Origin: Algoriphagus sp.
GTDB lineage: Bacteria; Bacteroidota; Bacteroidia; Cytophagales; Cyclobacteriaceae
NCBI RefSeq assembly: GCF_030694375.1
Contig: NZ_JAUXYL010000026.1
Location: 186,001 to 250,000, forward strand
Length of the DNA stretch: 64,000 bases
Direction: 5' to 3'
This document shows positions 34,001-43,700 of the stretch, in pieces (the stretch's first letter is position 1; each line of letters begins with the position of its first letter). Under the pieces are notes generated by a model. The model worked only from the letters and a program-made list of their open reading frames with translations, made no database searches and had not been told where the DNA came from. The position numbers were made by a program, and so were the translations under genes.

Positions 34001-35672
34001 TCAAATCAGAGGCACAGTAGATTCCCCGGAGGTTTTGGGAAGCGGTAGAATCGACCGGGGAAAAATTAGGGTAAACTTTCTCAATACCAGCTATATCCTA
34101 GACGGAAGTATTCTTTTCCAACCCAAGCAGGTCAGCTTCAAAGATTTGATTTTTAGAGATTTGAACGGAAATCGGGCAACATTCACCGGTGGACTCAACC
34201 ATACTGGATTTAACAACATCTTTCTGGATATAAACTCCACGCTGAGCAATTTCCAGGTATTAAATACGACCGCAAGAGACAATGAAGTCTTTTACGGAAC
34301 TGCCTTCGCCACGGGAACCTTGTCCATTCGCGGCAGCACTACCAATCTGGATGTCACCGCCAGAGCTACCACTCAGCCTAATACACGAATCTACATCCCT
34401 CTCACCAGCAGCAATTCGCAATATCAGGAGGAGTTTATCCAGATCATCAACATTCAGGACACCGTGCGGATCAATCAATTGGCAACAGATATCAATAGGC
34501 TGGATATTGAAAATGTGAGGATGAACTTCATTCTGGATATCACTCCGGATGCTTTTGCCCAAATCATCATTGACCCGAAAACCGAAGAAAGCCTGGAAGC
34601 CCGAGGGCGCGGAATCCTGACCATGAACATCGATACCCAGGGCAATTTTAACCTCACGGGTAATTATGAAATCACGCAGGGGCAGTACAATTTCTCACTT
34701 TACAATGTCGTCAAACGGGAATTCGCCATACAGCCCGGAGGAAGGATTACGTGGTTTGGTGATCCGTATCAGGGAGTCATGAATCTCAAGGCTGTGTATG
34801 AGGAAAATATATCGCTCCAGCCCCTACTTTCTTCTTCATCAGCATCCGAAAACAGCCAAATGCGGCGACGCTATCCGCTTAAAGTTTTGATGGACCTGCA
34901 GGGAGAACTGCTTTCACCAAATATCAAGTTTGGGTTTGACTTCGGCCAATTCCCATCAAGCGGAGACGTGCAGACTACCATATCGGCCTTCCAGGGTAGG
35001 GTGGCAGCGGATGAACAGGAGATGAACCGGCAGGTATTCTCAGTCATCATGACACGAAATTTCTCTCCGGAGGGGCAGTTTTCGGGAGTAGCTACTATTT
35101 CCTCAAGTTTGGGAAACCTGCTTTCCTCACAACTGAACAGCTTTTTGGGACAAGTGGACAAAAATCTCGAAGTCAATATTGATCTCGCTACCCTGGACCA
35201 AAACACGCTGGAAAATTTTCAGTTAAGTGTCGCTTATACCTTTTTGGATGGCAGGCTAAGAGTCTCCCGGGACGGCGGATTTACAGATAATCAGGGGAAT
35301 GCCAGTGCCGCTTCCATCATCGGGGACTGGCAGGCCGAATACTTACTCACCGGGGACGGGGTATATCGACTCCGAATTTTCAACCGAAATAATTACAATA
35401 CCTTCACTTCACTTTCCCTAACTCAAAACGTCCTTACTTACGGTGCCTCCATCACTCAAAATGTGTCCTTCAACTCATTCTCTGAGCTGTTCAAAAAGTT
35501 AACCGGCAGAAATTCCGAGAAACTAAATATCATCGATTCCGATGATTTTCTCAGGGAAGAATACCAGGATGAAGAAAATTGGAAGCCCTTGAATCTGGAA
35601 GATATTCCACCGAGAAAAGACCCTCCTCTTCCAGAAAGGAAAGTGATTATCCCTTCAAAAGAAGATTTTTAA
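31068..35672 (+). CDS. tamB: TamB-family translocation and assembly protein
   Basis: A 1534-residue protein with an N-terminal membrane anchor (residues 15-35, FRVILWLVFSTTLLLIFIG). A very long beta-rich repeat body follows. The C-terminal DUF490 domain (from about residue 1060 to 1500) includes RGKIRVNFLNTSYILDGS and GNYEITQGQYNFSLYNVVKREFAI. TamB bridges inner and outer membranes and moves phospholipids or assembles outer-membrane proteins. The start is TTG at 31068; a later ATG would remove the anchor. The gene shares one base with the start of tsaD. It is the first of four plus-strand genes. Confidence 0.9.
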   Translation: MEKNSKVTDFLHKAFRVILWLVFSTTLLLIFIGLALQVTSVQNWLIDKVTTYLNKNSNFQTEIGRIRISWWDALEMENVSIRDHKDSLMLGADKAYADFSLLSLIPPGDFVVDAVRLERAELNFYTHQGDSTLNINRWITELGSIFGSVDTTAKVPVNFSITSIELRQAKFSLVNFNAEPVSSGFDYTKIRFRDITANADNFRMKKGVIGIDIKLLSGIEQTSGVRIHELKTNLTYAPTYLELDKLSLKSEGSHIKNYLRMDLIGPDGFSDFLHQVKLNARLDETKIRLSELRIFAPSLPEFEDEIFLSGELIGPVSDIKSKEFLIRLGQKTAIFGALELDGLPDINKTYLNLSLKNSVISARDLAPYLTPQLEKEVNKFNLIRLDADFAGLITRFTTNGNFRTSIGNISGRVNYDLVNGVPSIVSRVRIQNLDMGILAGDRELFQKVSLDGNVNLKGNSLENILIDLNANISQIGLNNYNFTNIRTDATYGLNLFRGNLAIDDPNLKGQAKGYVNLNESVDSVRMLVQIDTAFLDKINLVEKPTFISGKLDIDTKGIKLDDIQGIGRFSDIKVGYEERFLDVGDFFFQSLFAGGTRTLSINSDYLVAAASGQFNLDQMSRDLDILSRQYISILLNEEQPIASLEENFSETYNLDLNVRLHDVNPLIQLFQPNISISKNTILEGAFYQTPENTIFNFFTSIDTLSYQGNSAFGVNIDFNTSKIINSADILASFYVYSKEQKVGTALGFENLGLEAIWDQNNLGIQFSLDQLTTQSKARISAETKFSVLGTEIHFQPSLLKVLDRDWNFDPENQILISEGNIDFKKLRVLKDGQFIGVDGRISQDPEEILDLFFENVELDILNTITTLEFLGSANGSFQLKNLLDQPRFEGEMSIDKAEINRFPIGNIFASAKLQDNELILDLENEINGQKKIDINGILGLEFQNLDLDAVLTEANLVILEPFLSNYISNLDGTVSGNLQIRGTVDSPEVLGSGRIDRGKIRVNFLNTSYILDGSILFQPKQVSFKDLIFRDLNGNRATFTGGLNHTGFNNIFLDINSTLSNFQVLNTTARDNEVFYGTAFATGTLSIRGSTTNLDVTARATTQPNTRIYIPLTSSNSQYQEEFIQIINIQDTVRINQLATDINRLDIENVRMNFILDITPDAFAQIIIDPKTEESLEARGRGILTMNIDTQGNFNLTGNYEITQGQYNFSLYNVVKREFAIQPGGRITWFGDPYQGVMNLKAVYEENISLQPLLSSSSASENSQMRRRYPLKVLMDLQGELLSPNIKFGFDFGQFPSSGDVQTTISAFQGRVAADEQEMNRQVFSVIMTRNFSPEGQFSGVATISSSLGNLLSSQLNSFLGQVDKNLEVNIDLATLDQNTLENFQLSVAYTFLDGRLRVSRDGGFTDNQGNASAASIIGDWQAEYLLTGDGVYRLRIFNRNNYNTFTSLSLTQNVLTYGASITQNVSFNSFSELFKKLTGRNSEKLNIIDSDDFLREEYQDEENWKPLNLEDIPPRKDPPLPERKVIIPSKEDF

Positions 35673-35714
35673 AACATTTCTTGGGATAGTACACTTTCCT
35701 TCAAAAAAGAACTT

Positions 35715-37013
35715 ATGGAAAAAATAACCTTGTTTTGGTTTCGCAGAGACCTTCGATTGGAAGATAATACCGGGCTTTTTTACGCACTTCAGCAAGAAAA
35801 AAACATCCTACCGCTCTTTCTTTTTGATCGGAATATTCTGGATCGACTGGAGGACAAGGCAGACGCAAGAGTGGAATTTATCCATTCCCAACTTTTGGAA
35901 ATCAAAACTAAACTGGAGCAGAAAGGCAGTTCCCTACTGATTAAATACGGCAAGCCGGAGGATATTTACCTCGAGCTTTTGCAGGAGTTTGACATTCAGT
36001 CCGTTTATACCAATCGGGATTACGAGCCCTACGCCAAGGAAAGAGATGCTAAAGTGGAAAGCCTCCTGAAAGAAAAAGGAGTTACTTTTTTGAGTTTTAA
36101 AGATCAGGTAATCTTCGAGCCGGGGGAAATTCTGAATGGTTCGGGAGAGTTTTATAAAGTGTTCACGCCATTTTCCCGCAATTGGCTGGAGAAGTACAAA
36201 AGCACAAAAGTGCAGACACTGGATGCTCCCAACTGGAAAAACCTTTACTCCATTTCTCCATTGGATATGATTTCTTTAGCGGAAATGGGATTTGAGAAAA
36301 CCAGCATCAGTATCCCTCCAAAAGTAACGGACGAGGACCTGATCAGTCATTACGATAAGACCCGGAATTTTCCGGCACAAAATGGCACCACAAGACTTGG
36401 AATCCATCTGCGTTTTGGAACCATCTCTGTACGGAAATTGGCACAGGTTGCCGCTCGGTTGAATGAAACATACCTCAACGAATTGATCTGGCGGGAATTT
36501 TATATGATGATTTTGGCTTATAACCCGCAAGTGACAGAGCGGGCATTCAAGCCATCCTATGATCACATTCCCTGGAGAAACAATGAAATGGAATTTCAGG
36601 CTTGGTGTGAGGGCCTGACAGGCTACCCCATAGTAGATGCGGGGATGCGTGAACTCAATACCACAGGCTACATGCATAATCGAGTCCGCATGGTGGTGGC
36701 TTCGTTTCTTACCAAGCATCTGCTGATCGACTGGAGGTGGGGTGAGGCCTATTTTGCCAAAAAGCTCCTGGACTTCGATCTCTCTGCCAACAATGGGGGC
36801 TGGCAATGGGCGGCAGGCACCGGCACAGATGCACAGCCCTACTTTCGGGTATTCAATCCTGATTCCCAGACCGAGAAATTTGACAAGGACCTGAAGTATA
36901 TCAAAAAATGGATTCCTGAAATAGGAACAGATAAGTACCCAAAACCCATTGTAGATCATAAATTTGCAAGGGTAAGAGCAATAGACACCTACAAACAAGC
37001 CCTCAATCCATGA
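35715..37013 (+). CDS. phr: Deoxyribodipyrimidine photolyase / cryptochrome family protein
   Basis: A 432-residue protein of class I photolyase length. It starts LFWFRRDLRLEDNTGLFYAL (antenna-binding domain). The FAD-binding part holds TRLGIHLRFGTISVR, IWREFYMMIL, HNRVRMVVASFLTKHLLIDWRWGE and NNGGWQWAAGTGTDAQPYFR. The tryptophans of the electron-transfer chain and the asparagine of the NNGGWQW block fit a repair-competent CPD photolyase. It repairs UV dimers with light. The last 4 bases overlap the next gene. Confidence 0.93.
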   Translation: MEKITLFWFRRDLRLEDNTGLFYALQQEKNILPLFLFDRNILDRLEDKADARVEFIHSQLLEIKTKLEQKGSSLLIKYGKPEDIYLELLQEFDIQSVYTNRDYEPYAKERDAKVESLLKEKGVTFLSFKDQVIFEPGEILNGSGEFYKVFTPFSRNWLEKYKSTKVQTLDAPNWKNLYSISPLDMISLAEMGFEKTSISIPPKVTDEDLISHYDKTRNFPAQNGTTRLGIHLRFGTISVRKLAQVAARLNETYLNELIWREFYMMILAYNPQVTERAFKPSYDHIPWRNNEMEFQAWCEGLTGYPIVDAGMRELNTTGYMHNRVRMVVASFLTKHLLIDWRWGEAYFAKKLLDFDLSANNGGWQWAAGTGTDAQPYFRVFNPDSQTEKFDKDLKYIKKWIPEIGTDKYPKPIVDHKFARVRAIDTYKQALNP

Positions 37014-37960
37014 ACATCGGAGACAAAGTAAGATTACTGCACGGAACAGAAGAAGGAATCATACGCAAAATCTCCTCAAGTGGCCGACTCGAAATAGAAA
37101 TAGAGGACGGCTTTCTTATTCCGGCCATGAAATCCGAAGTAGTCATTGTAGCAGAGGCAGAAAAAAATTATTTCGGTGAAAATGCAGGAGTCACCAAAGA
37201 ATCCGAGGCTCCACTTCCGATTTCAGCACCAAAAGATCAGGGACTTTACCTGGCTTTCCTCCCGATCAATGATCAAAACCTGAGTCTCTATCTCATCAAT
37301 GACAGCCATCAACCCTACCTTGCCCACAGCTCGGAGGTATATGGAAGCAATCACCGGACACTTTTTGCCGGAACGTTAAATCCCGGAGAGAGTAAAAAAA
37401 TTGATGACCGCCTGATGAAGGAAATGGACGAATGGCCGGCATTTTTGATCCGCTTCATCCCTATCCAAAACAGATTGGAAAAGGCTATTCCTGCCTTTGA
37501 GCGACAGCTCAAAATGAAGGCGACGCAGTTTTTCAAGCATCTGAGCAAAGCACCGATCTTGGGAAAAAGTGTCTACCTCTTTGCCATGGAGCAGACGACC
37601 AAAGAACTGGACATCCGAAGTCTGAATGCTGAACTGAACCAAATCACGCCAAAACCGGAACAAACCAAAGCCCTAAAACCTGCCCGATCCATCGACCTGC
37701 ACATCGAAGAGCTTCATTCGGATCCGGATAAGCTCAGCAATTCTGAAAAGATGCGCCTCCAACTTGAAGCCTTTGAGAAAAATCTCAATCAGGCCTTGGC
37801 CTCAGGTATGGATGAGATCACTTTCATTCATGGCTTGGGGAATGGGGTGCTTAGAAAAGAAATTCACAAGCGCCTCAGCCAATTAGGAAATATTAAGTAC
37901 TTTCAGGACACCCAGAAAGACCAATGGGGTTACGGGGCCACATTGGTTCGAATTTCCTAA
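37010..37960 (+). CDS. DUF2027 and Smr-domain protein
   Basis: A 316-residue protein. The N-terminal KOW/Tudor-like start (MNIGDKVRLLHGTEEGIIRKIS) and the DUF2027 middle region (residues 75-195, LAFLPINDQNLSLYLIND) lead to a C-terminal Smr domain from about residue 230: SIDLHIEELHSD, ITFIHGLGNGVLRKEIHKRL and a final YGYGATLV-like end (WGYGATLVRIS). Smr domains nick or bind DNA or cleave stalled-ribosome mRNA. This fusion is common in Bacteroidota and its job is not settled. The ATGA overlap with the photolyase gene suggests coupled translation. Confidence 0.88.
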   Translation: MNIGDKVRLLHGTEEGIIRKISSSGRLEIEIEDGFLIPAMKSEVVIVAEAEKNYFGENAGVTKESEAPLPISAPKDQGLYLAFLPINDQNLSLYLINDSHQPYLAHSSEVYGSNHRTLFAGTLNPGESKKIDDRLMKEMDEWPAFLIRFIPIQNRLEKAIPAFERQLKMKATQFFKHLSKAPILGKSVYLFAMEQTTKELDIRSLNAELNQITPKPEQTKALKPARSIDLHIEELHSDPDKLSNSEKMRLQLEAFEKNLNQALASGMDEITFIHGLGNGVLRKEIHKRLSQLGNIKYFQDTQKDQWGYGATLVRIS

Positions 37961-37963
37961 TCC

Positions 37964-38797
37964 ATGCAAGTCAAAACTTCTCCAGTTTTTCTGATTTTTG
38001 AACAGCAACACCAGGAAGCTAAAATCCTTTTTTTGGCCCTTGGTAAGCAGATTAAGTCAAAGAAAGCAATCGAGTTGCAGACCAAACTCGAATTTTTGGA
38101 ACTCTTTACCGAATTGATGGAAAAGATCCACTTCGAAAATCAAAGCCTGAGCAATGAACTTTTTCTACCTTTCAAACCCCTGAAAAAGTCACTACGCAAA
38201 ACCCATCATCTGAAACTGGTCGAGCGAAACCTCAAGTCAAAAGAAGAAAAATCTGGTCTCCAATTCGATAGCTACAGGGATTACCTTTTGATCCAAAAAA
38301 AGAAAATTCAAAAAGAAGCTTTCGATCTGGTAGTGGGCAGCACCCTGAAAACCTGGGATGATTTTAGGGAAAATGCCCAAAAGTCCAGCCGTGGGATCAA
38401 ACCTCTAACCATTAATACCGCAATCAATCAGCTCTTTCAGGACGAGCTGATATTCCTGCACCGTGAACTCAAAGCTCCGATCAGCAGTCAAGGTTTCCGC
38501 GATTTGTTTGAAAGCCTACGCAAAATAATCATGTTGGAAAACCTGCTTATTCAACTTGGCTTCAACCCCATTTTTGTCTCCTCAATCCATGAGGAAATCG
38601 CCCAAGTCAAAGACAATCTAAAACCTTGGTATTCCAACCATTTGGCATTTCAAACACTTTCAGGGTTCCTTGCAGAGAAGACCAGTATATCCAAAAAGTA
38701 CATGGATTGGATCAAAGAACTCAAGGAAGAAAAGAAAAGCCTGTCTTCCGAAATCGAAAAACAGGCTTTTGTCCTACTCAAAAAAGTATTGATATAA
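37964..38797 (+). CDS. Unknown helical protein, faintly CHAD-like
   Basis: A 277-residue, lysine- and leucine-rich protein predicted to be nearly all helical, with no signal or membrane segment. The C-terminal half (FLHRELKAPISSQGFRDLFESL and then IHEEIAQVKDNLKPWYSNHLAFQTL) resembles the second half of CHAD domains, which bind polyphosphate through basic helices. The resemblance is weak and the family's histidine pattern is incomplete. It is 3 bases downstream of the Smr gene and ends one base from the convergent PLP enzyme gene. Confidence 0.6.
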   Translation: MQVKTSPVFLIFEQQHQEAKILFLALGKQIKSKKAIELQTKLEFLELFTELMEKIHFENQSLSNELFLPFKPLKKSLRKTHHLKLVERNLKSKEEKSGLQFDSYRDYLLIQKKKIQKEAFDLVVGSTLKTWDDFRENAQKSSRGIKPLTINTAINQLFQDELIFLHRELKAPISSQGFRDLFESLRKIIMLENLLIQLGFNPIFVSSIHEEIAQVKDNLKPWYSNHLAFQTLSGFLAEKTSISKKYMDWIKELKEEKKSLSSEIEKQAFVLLKKVLI

Positions 38798-38798
38798 A

Positions 38799-39944
38799 TT
38801 AAATTTTGGCCAAGGCCTGCAAAATGTCATTTTTCAGATCTTCGGCATCCTCCACGCCAACACTCAATCGGATCAAGGAATCTACCAAGCCGACTTTTTC
38901 TCTTTCCTCCTTTGGTATCGAGGCATGCGTCATGGAGGCAGGATGACCGCATAGGGATTCTACCCCTCCTAAAGACTCCGCAAGGGCAAATAACTCAAGA
39001 TTTTCCATCACCGTCTTGGCATCTTCGATCCGGTTTCCCTTCAGGGTAAAAGAAATCATCCCCCCAAAGTCTCGCATTTGTCTTTTGGCTACTTGGTGAT
39101 TTGGGTGATCTTCAAATCCAGGCCAATAGACTTTTTCCACTTTTGGGTGATTTTTAAGATAGGCTGCGATCGTCTTTCCATTCTGACAGTGGCGCTCCAT
39201 TCTCAGGTGAAGGGTCTTAATTCCTCGCAATACCAAAAAGCAATCTTGCGGTCCGGGAGTCGCCCCGCAGGCATTTTGCAAAAAAACCAACCGGGACGCA
39301 AGCTCATCATCATTCACCACCAAGGCACCCATCACTACGTCTGAATGTCCTCCGAGATACTTGGTGACGGAGTGCATAACAATGTCTGCACCGAAGTCGA
39401 GCGGGTTTTGAAGGTATGGAGAGGCAAATGTATTATCCACTGCCAAGAGCAAATTGTGTTTTTTGGAAAATGCAGCCACAGCCTCCAAATCAATAATATT
39501 CATCATCGGATTGGTAGGAGTCTCCACCCATACCATTTTGGTATTCTCATTCACATAGGAAGAAAGTGAGGCCGGGTCGGACATCGGCACGAAGTGGAAC
39601 TTAATCCCATACCGCTCGAAAACTTTGGTGAAAAGCCGATAGGTCCCGCCGTAAAGGTCATTGGTGGAAATGATTTCATCTCCGGGATTGAACAATTTCA
39701 CCACCGAATCAATCGCCCCGAGACCGGAGGAAAAGCAGATTCCATGCTTCCCGTTTTCCAAAGCAGCTAAGCTATTTTGAAGCGCTGTACGGGTAGGGTT
39801 GTGTGTACGGCTGTACTCGTAGCCCTGATGATCTCCGGGAGATTTTTGGACATAAGTCGATGTCTGATAGATCGGAGTCATGATGGCCCCCGTAGAGGGG
39901 TCAGGGCTTACGCCGGCATGAATGGCTTTGGTACCAAATTTCAT
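38799..39944 (-). CDS. Cystathionine gamma-synthase/lyase-type PLP enzyme
   Basis: A 381-residue member of the trans-sulfuration family. The PLP lysine lies in HSVTKYLGGHSD. Other conserved blocks are SSGLGAIDSVVKLF, the cofactor-binding YSRTHNPTR and VETPTNPMMNIIDL, and SLGGVESLCGHPASMTHAS near the C-terminus. Family members make or cleave cystathionine in methionine and cysteine metabolism. I cannot separate synthase from lyase by sequence; the E-S-L-x-x-H-P pattern fits both. No riboswitch is seen upstream. Confidence 0.9.
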   Translation of the reverse strand: MKFGTKAIHAGVSPDPSTGAIMTPIYQTSTYVQKSPGDHQGYEYSRTHNPTRTALQNSLAALENGKHGICFSSGLGAIDSVVKLFNPGDEIISTNDLYGGTYRLFTKVFERYGIKFHFVPMSDPASLSSYVNENTKMVWVETPTNPMMNIIDLEAVAAFSKKHNLLLAVDNTFASPYLQNPLDFGADIVMHSVTKYLGGHSDVVMGALVVNDDELASRLVFLQNACGATPGPQDCFLVLRGIKTLHLRMERHCQNGKTIAAYLKNHPKVEKVYWPGFEDHPNHQVAKRQMRDFGGMISFTLKGNRIEDAKTVMENLELFALAESLGGVESLCGHPASMTHASIPKEEREKVGLVDSLIRLSVGVEDAEDLKNDILQALAKI

Positions 39945-40072
39945 TATTCTTTGAGTTTATATTCTTGACGTAGAGAATTTATGGGGAGCGGGTGATTTTC
40001 GGTGAAAATCCGATTTTGCGTGCTAAACTTGCCGGGGAATTCCTAAAAAGAACCCTCATTAGCCCGTCAAAG

Positions 40073-40768
40073 ATGACAAAAAAGGACAGTATTTTCAAAA
40101 CTTTAAGAGAGTACTTTAGGGATCACCCAAGCGCTGCATTTGGGTGGCTTTGGGTGATGGTAATGCCGGCAATCGGAAGTTTGGTCTTAGTGTCAAATGC
40201 CGGCCTTACCGGAAATTTTCCACTTGATCTGGTATTTCATCACATCCTTTTTACTGGATTGATCGCTCTTTTACTCGGATTTGCCCTTTTACCTACCACG
40301 CTCACCGCCCTTGCAACCGGTTATTTTTTCGGTTGGATCGGCTTTCCGGGATTATTCCTTGGTTACTTATTCGCTAATGTGATCGGGTATGCGCTCGGAA
40401 AAGTACTGAACACTAATTTTCTTGGTCTGCTTTACCAACGGAAACCTGAAATAAGACAAGCGATTGAAAGCAGAATTGAACGCCCGCAAAGTCTGATATT
40501 TTTTATTCGAATCAGTCCGGTTATCCCTTTTGCGATTTCCAATTTCCTTTTTGCTTCGCTAAAAATCGATCTGAAAAAAGTCCTGCTTTTCGGGATTCCT
40601 GGTATGCTTCCCCGGACCCTGATCGCTTTTGGAACTGGCCTTTTGGCAAGCTCTTTTATGGATGCAAAAAAAGCCATGAATGATCCCATCCAATTGGGAA
40701 TTCTGGCTTTCTTGTTTTTGGTTAGTTTTTGGGGACTTTATCGCAGTTGGAAAACTTCCAAGGCCTAG
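40073..40768 (+). CDS. TVP38/TMEM64 (VTT domain) membrane protein
   Basis: A 231-residue protein from the ATG at 40073. About five membrane segments surround the VTT domain, with ALATGYFFGWIGFPGLFLGYLFANVIGYALG and the FIRISPVIPFAISNFLFASL motif. DedA/VTT family proteins act in undecaprenyl-phosphate or lipid handling at the inner membrane. A longer ORF from 39992 is open but its first 27 residues are basic and not family-like. It converges on porU2 with a 4-base overlap of the coding ends, so no terminator fits between. Confidence 0.82.
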   Translation: MTKKDSIFKTLREYFRDHPSAAFGWLWVMVMPAIGSLVLVSNAGLTGNFPLDLVFHHILFTGLIALLLGFALLPTTLTALATGYFFGWIGFPGLFLGYLFANVIGYALGKVLNTNFLGLLYQRKPEIRQAIESRIERPQSLIFFIRISPVIPFAISNFLFASLKIDLKKVLLFGIPGMLPRTLIAFGTGLLASSFMDAKKAMNDPIQLGILAFLFLVSFWGLYRSWKTSKA

Positions 40769-43700
40769 CGAAGCAAATACATTTTGCCGTAGCCTTTGGT
40801 GAATCCCCGATCTCCCGCAGTCGGTCGATGCTCCATAAACTGCCCATTCTTACGAATCAAAACCCGATAAATGTAAACGCCATTGGCCAGCTGATCACCA
40901 AACTCATCTTTTCCGTCCCAAGCATATTCGGTGATGTTGTTGCCTATACGGATAGGCCCCAATTCATTTTGAAGAATTTCTCTGACGACTTTGCCGGTGA
41001 CGGTCATAATTTGAATTTTGATCTCATCAGGAATCTCCGCACCCGTCAAGGTAAAGACAAAGCGGACTGAAGTACTGAATGGATTTGGGTACGGATAGAA
41101 GTTGGTGATCTGAGACTCATTGACTACCTCGAATGTAATCTCATAGGGTTGAGGAGAATCCTCATTGGTGATCCTCAAGGTATAAAGTCCGTCTTCAAGC
41201 GGCCCCGGAATAAATGAAACTCTAAAACTTTCGCTCGCCGAAGCAGGTGACCAAGTAAGATTTGGATTGGAGAAATTGACTTTGGCAAACTGACAACCCT
41301 CACAGTTCTTCTTCAGGAATATTTCCATCCCCAAGGTATCCCTCTTATAAAGTAGAGTCTGATCATTTTTAAGAAGCGCTGTGACCATGACATTTGGTGA
41401 CACTAAATCCCCATCCATGATATAAATCCCATCAAAATTCACATCCAAAAGTGAGGTGGAATTATCTCCTTCGACTACAAATGCTACCCCCAGGTCAATC
41501 ATGTTATTTCGGAAGGTCTGCTCCCGCTGAATTCTTGGGTTGGCAAATACTTCCAATTCGGTCTCTCCCGCTCTGCCGATACTGTTAAATTCTACAGTAA
41601 ATTCAAACTGCTCGCCGGCTTTCAGCGCAGGGAATTTTTTGGTAAAGTTTTCCGATTTTTTGGTGGTTATATTGGTCATTTTCCAATCCACCTGAATTGA
41701 ATCCGAAAAGTTATACAGGGAGATATTTTTGAAAATAAAATCAATTTTGGCGCTCTGCCCTTCTCTTAGGCGGATTCGATCTCCGGGATTTTTCTCCAAA
41801 AGAACCCCCTCAGGCACTCCTTCGAAATTGACCTGCCACTTATCCAGCTGGGCGGGCTTTGTAGATTTCTCATCTTTCATCGAATACCTCAGCCGCAGAT
41901 AAGGGTAGCTAAGCGGATTGATGAAAGAGAGATCGATTTCTTTATCCAAGGTATTTTCCACCAACACCCGTTGCTGGCCATCTTCAGCTACTCCAAGGAT
42001 ATCAAAGCGGGTAAACTCCTCCTCATTGATCCAGTTTCTGGCATTTACATTTTGGAAAAATCGCTCCCAAGATGATGCTGGGCCAATTCTCGGAGAGAGG
42101 ATCACGCCATTGGTGAAATAGCCTTCAAGGGCTGTTGTAAAGCTGAGAGTCTGCTTGGAGGCAGGTTGGGTGAAATTTGGGTTGCCGACGATCTCAATAG
42201 ATTCGCCTGCCCGCATTCCTTTTCGTCCATAGAGGATGTACGGATCACCGGTTTTCAGTGCTCTGAGTGTGGCTTCATTTGCCCCAAATGCTCTCAAACT
42301 TTGATAGGCTCGATCAGGCCAAGCATCAAAATTGACACTCCCAACCGTGAAAATGACGACATAATCACCCTCTTTCACCCCTCTGACATAATCCTGCAGG
42401 ATGGTATTCCCCGGAGTTGTAATCCAGGCATTTTGGATACTTTGGATCATTTGAGGCACCCTACCGCAAGCTCTGGAATCAAGGATATCAAATCCCGGCA
42501 CAGGGACCGCTAGGTATGGAAGCAAGGTTTTTTGATCGATCGCCACTAATCCGATCGATCCATTGGGACAAAGTCGGCTGTTGGCATTGTTGACGTTGTC
42601 GATGATCTGCGGGATATTGTCAAGATAAAATTGCGTGTTTCTAAAATTGAGCGAATCGACACCTGAGCCTACCGTGAACACTTCAATACTTGATTTCTGT
42701 TGGACATACTGCCATGACTTCCTCGCCTGGTCCAACTCCAGATTTTCCAGCTGACTTTGATCGAGCTGATCTTCCACTCGCTGTGTCCAGCCGTTTCCTG
42801 TATTCGGGATAAATGAAAAACTGGAATTTGTCCAAGCATCTGTTTCTCCCACTTTTGGATCTTGGTAGCGGGATCTCCAATAGTAGGTGGTGGAATCATT
42901 TCCCGCCAACAAGCTGACAGGCCACTCCACAAGCCCCGAGGTAGTCGATCGGATTTCCTTTCTGAAAGCTGAATTGAAGTTAATCGTCGTATCCATTTGA
43001 ACGATCAGGGTTCTGCTTTCCGTCAGCTTTCCCGGTGCCTGAGTGATCAGCTTGAGCTCCTTTTGGTTGACAATCCCAAAATCGGTCGGAAACAAATTGA
43101 CTGTGCCACTCAAAGGAATGAATGCGGTGTATGTGATGACATTATTGGCAAACGTCATCTCCGGGACAGTGCGCTCGGTATTTAACGCGATGGTAAACTG
43201 ATTCTCCCCTGCGGCATCCAGGAGGAAGTTTGGAATAGAAAAAACGACTGTATCAGATCTGGAGATCGAGGAGATTTTGACCGGATCAAAGCTTAGCATC
43301 GTCCCATCGGGAAGTCTTCTGTCAATTTTGAAATTCAGGGAATCCGGATTGACAATTCCGAGATTTCTGACCAAGAAAGAAAGTTTTAGGCTATCCGAAA
43401 TTGCAGAAAGGGGAGAGTCGTCAAAAGTACCTAAACTTACTTCCTCCACTTTGAGGGCGTAGTCGGCTTTATTGGCAGGGAAAATCCGTATTGCAGGATC
43501 TCCGAGCATAACCATCTGCTCCATGTGAGAGTAGTTGAGCGGGTTGGTGCCATAGAGGTTAATAAAGTTCTTTTCTGCCTCCATTTTCACTTCACCGATG
43601 GTTCGGTAGATGAGCGTGCTGTCTGCAAACGCTGATGAGTAAAACAAATCGGAATACCTTCTCAAGTACACGTCCACGCCGATTGAGGTATTTGCCATAA

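Noticed and set aside
39991..40020. Cobalamin-riboswitch-like string before the TVP38 gene (CGGTGAAAATCCG with GATTTTC/GAAAATC stem)
   Set aside because: Only the short GGTGAAAATCC-like piece matches; the conserved CCCGC and B12-box parts are missing, and the downstream gene is not B12-related.
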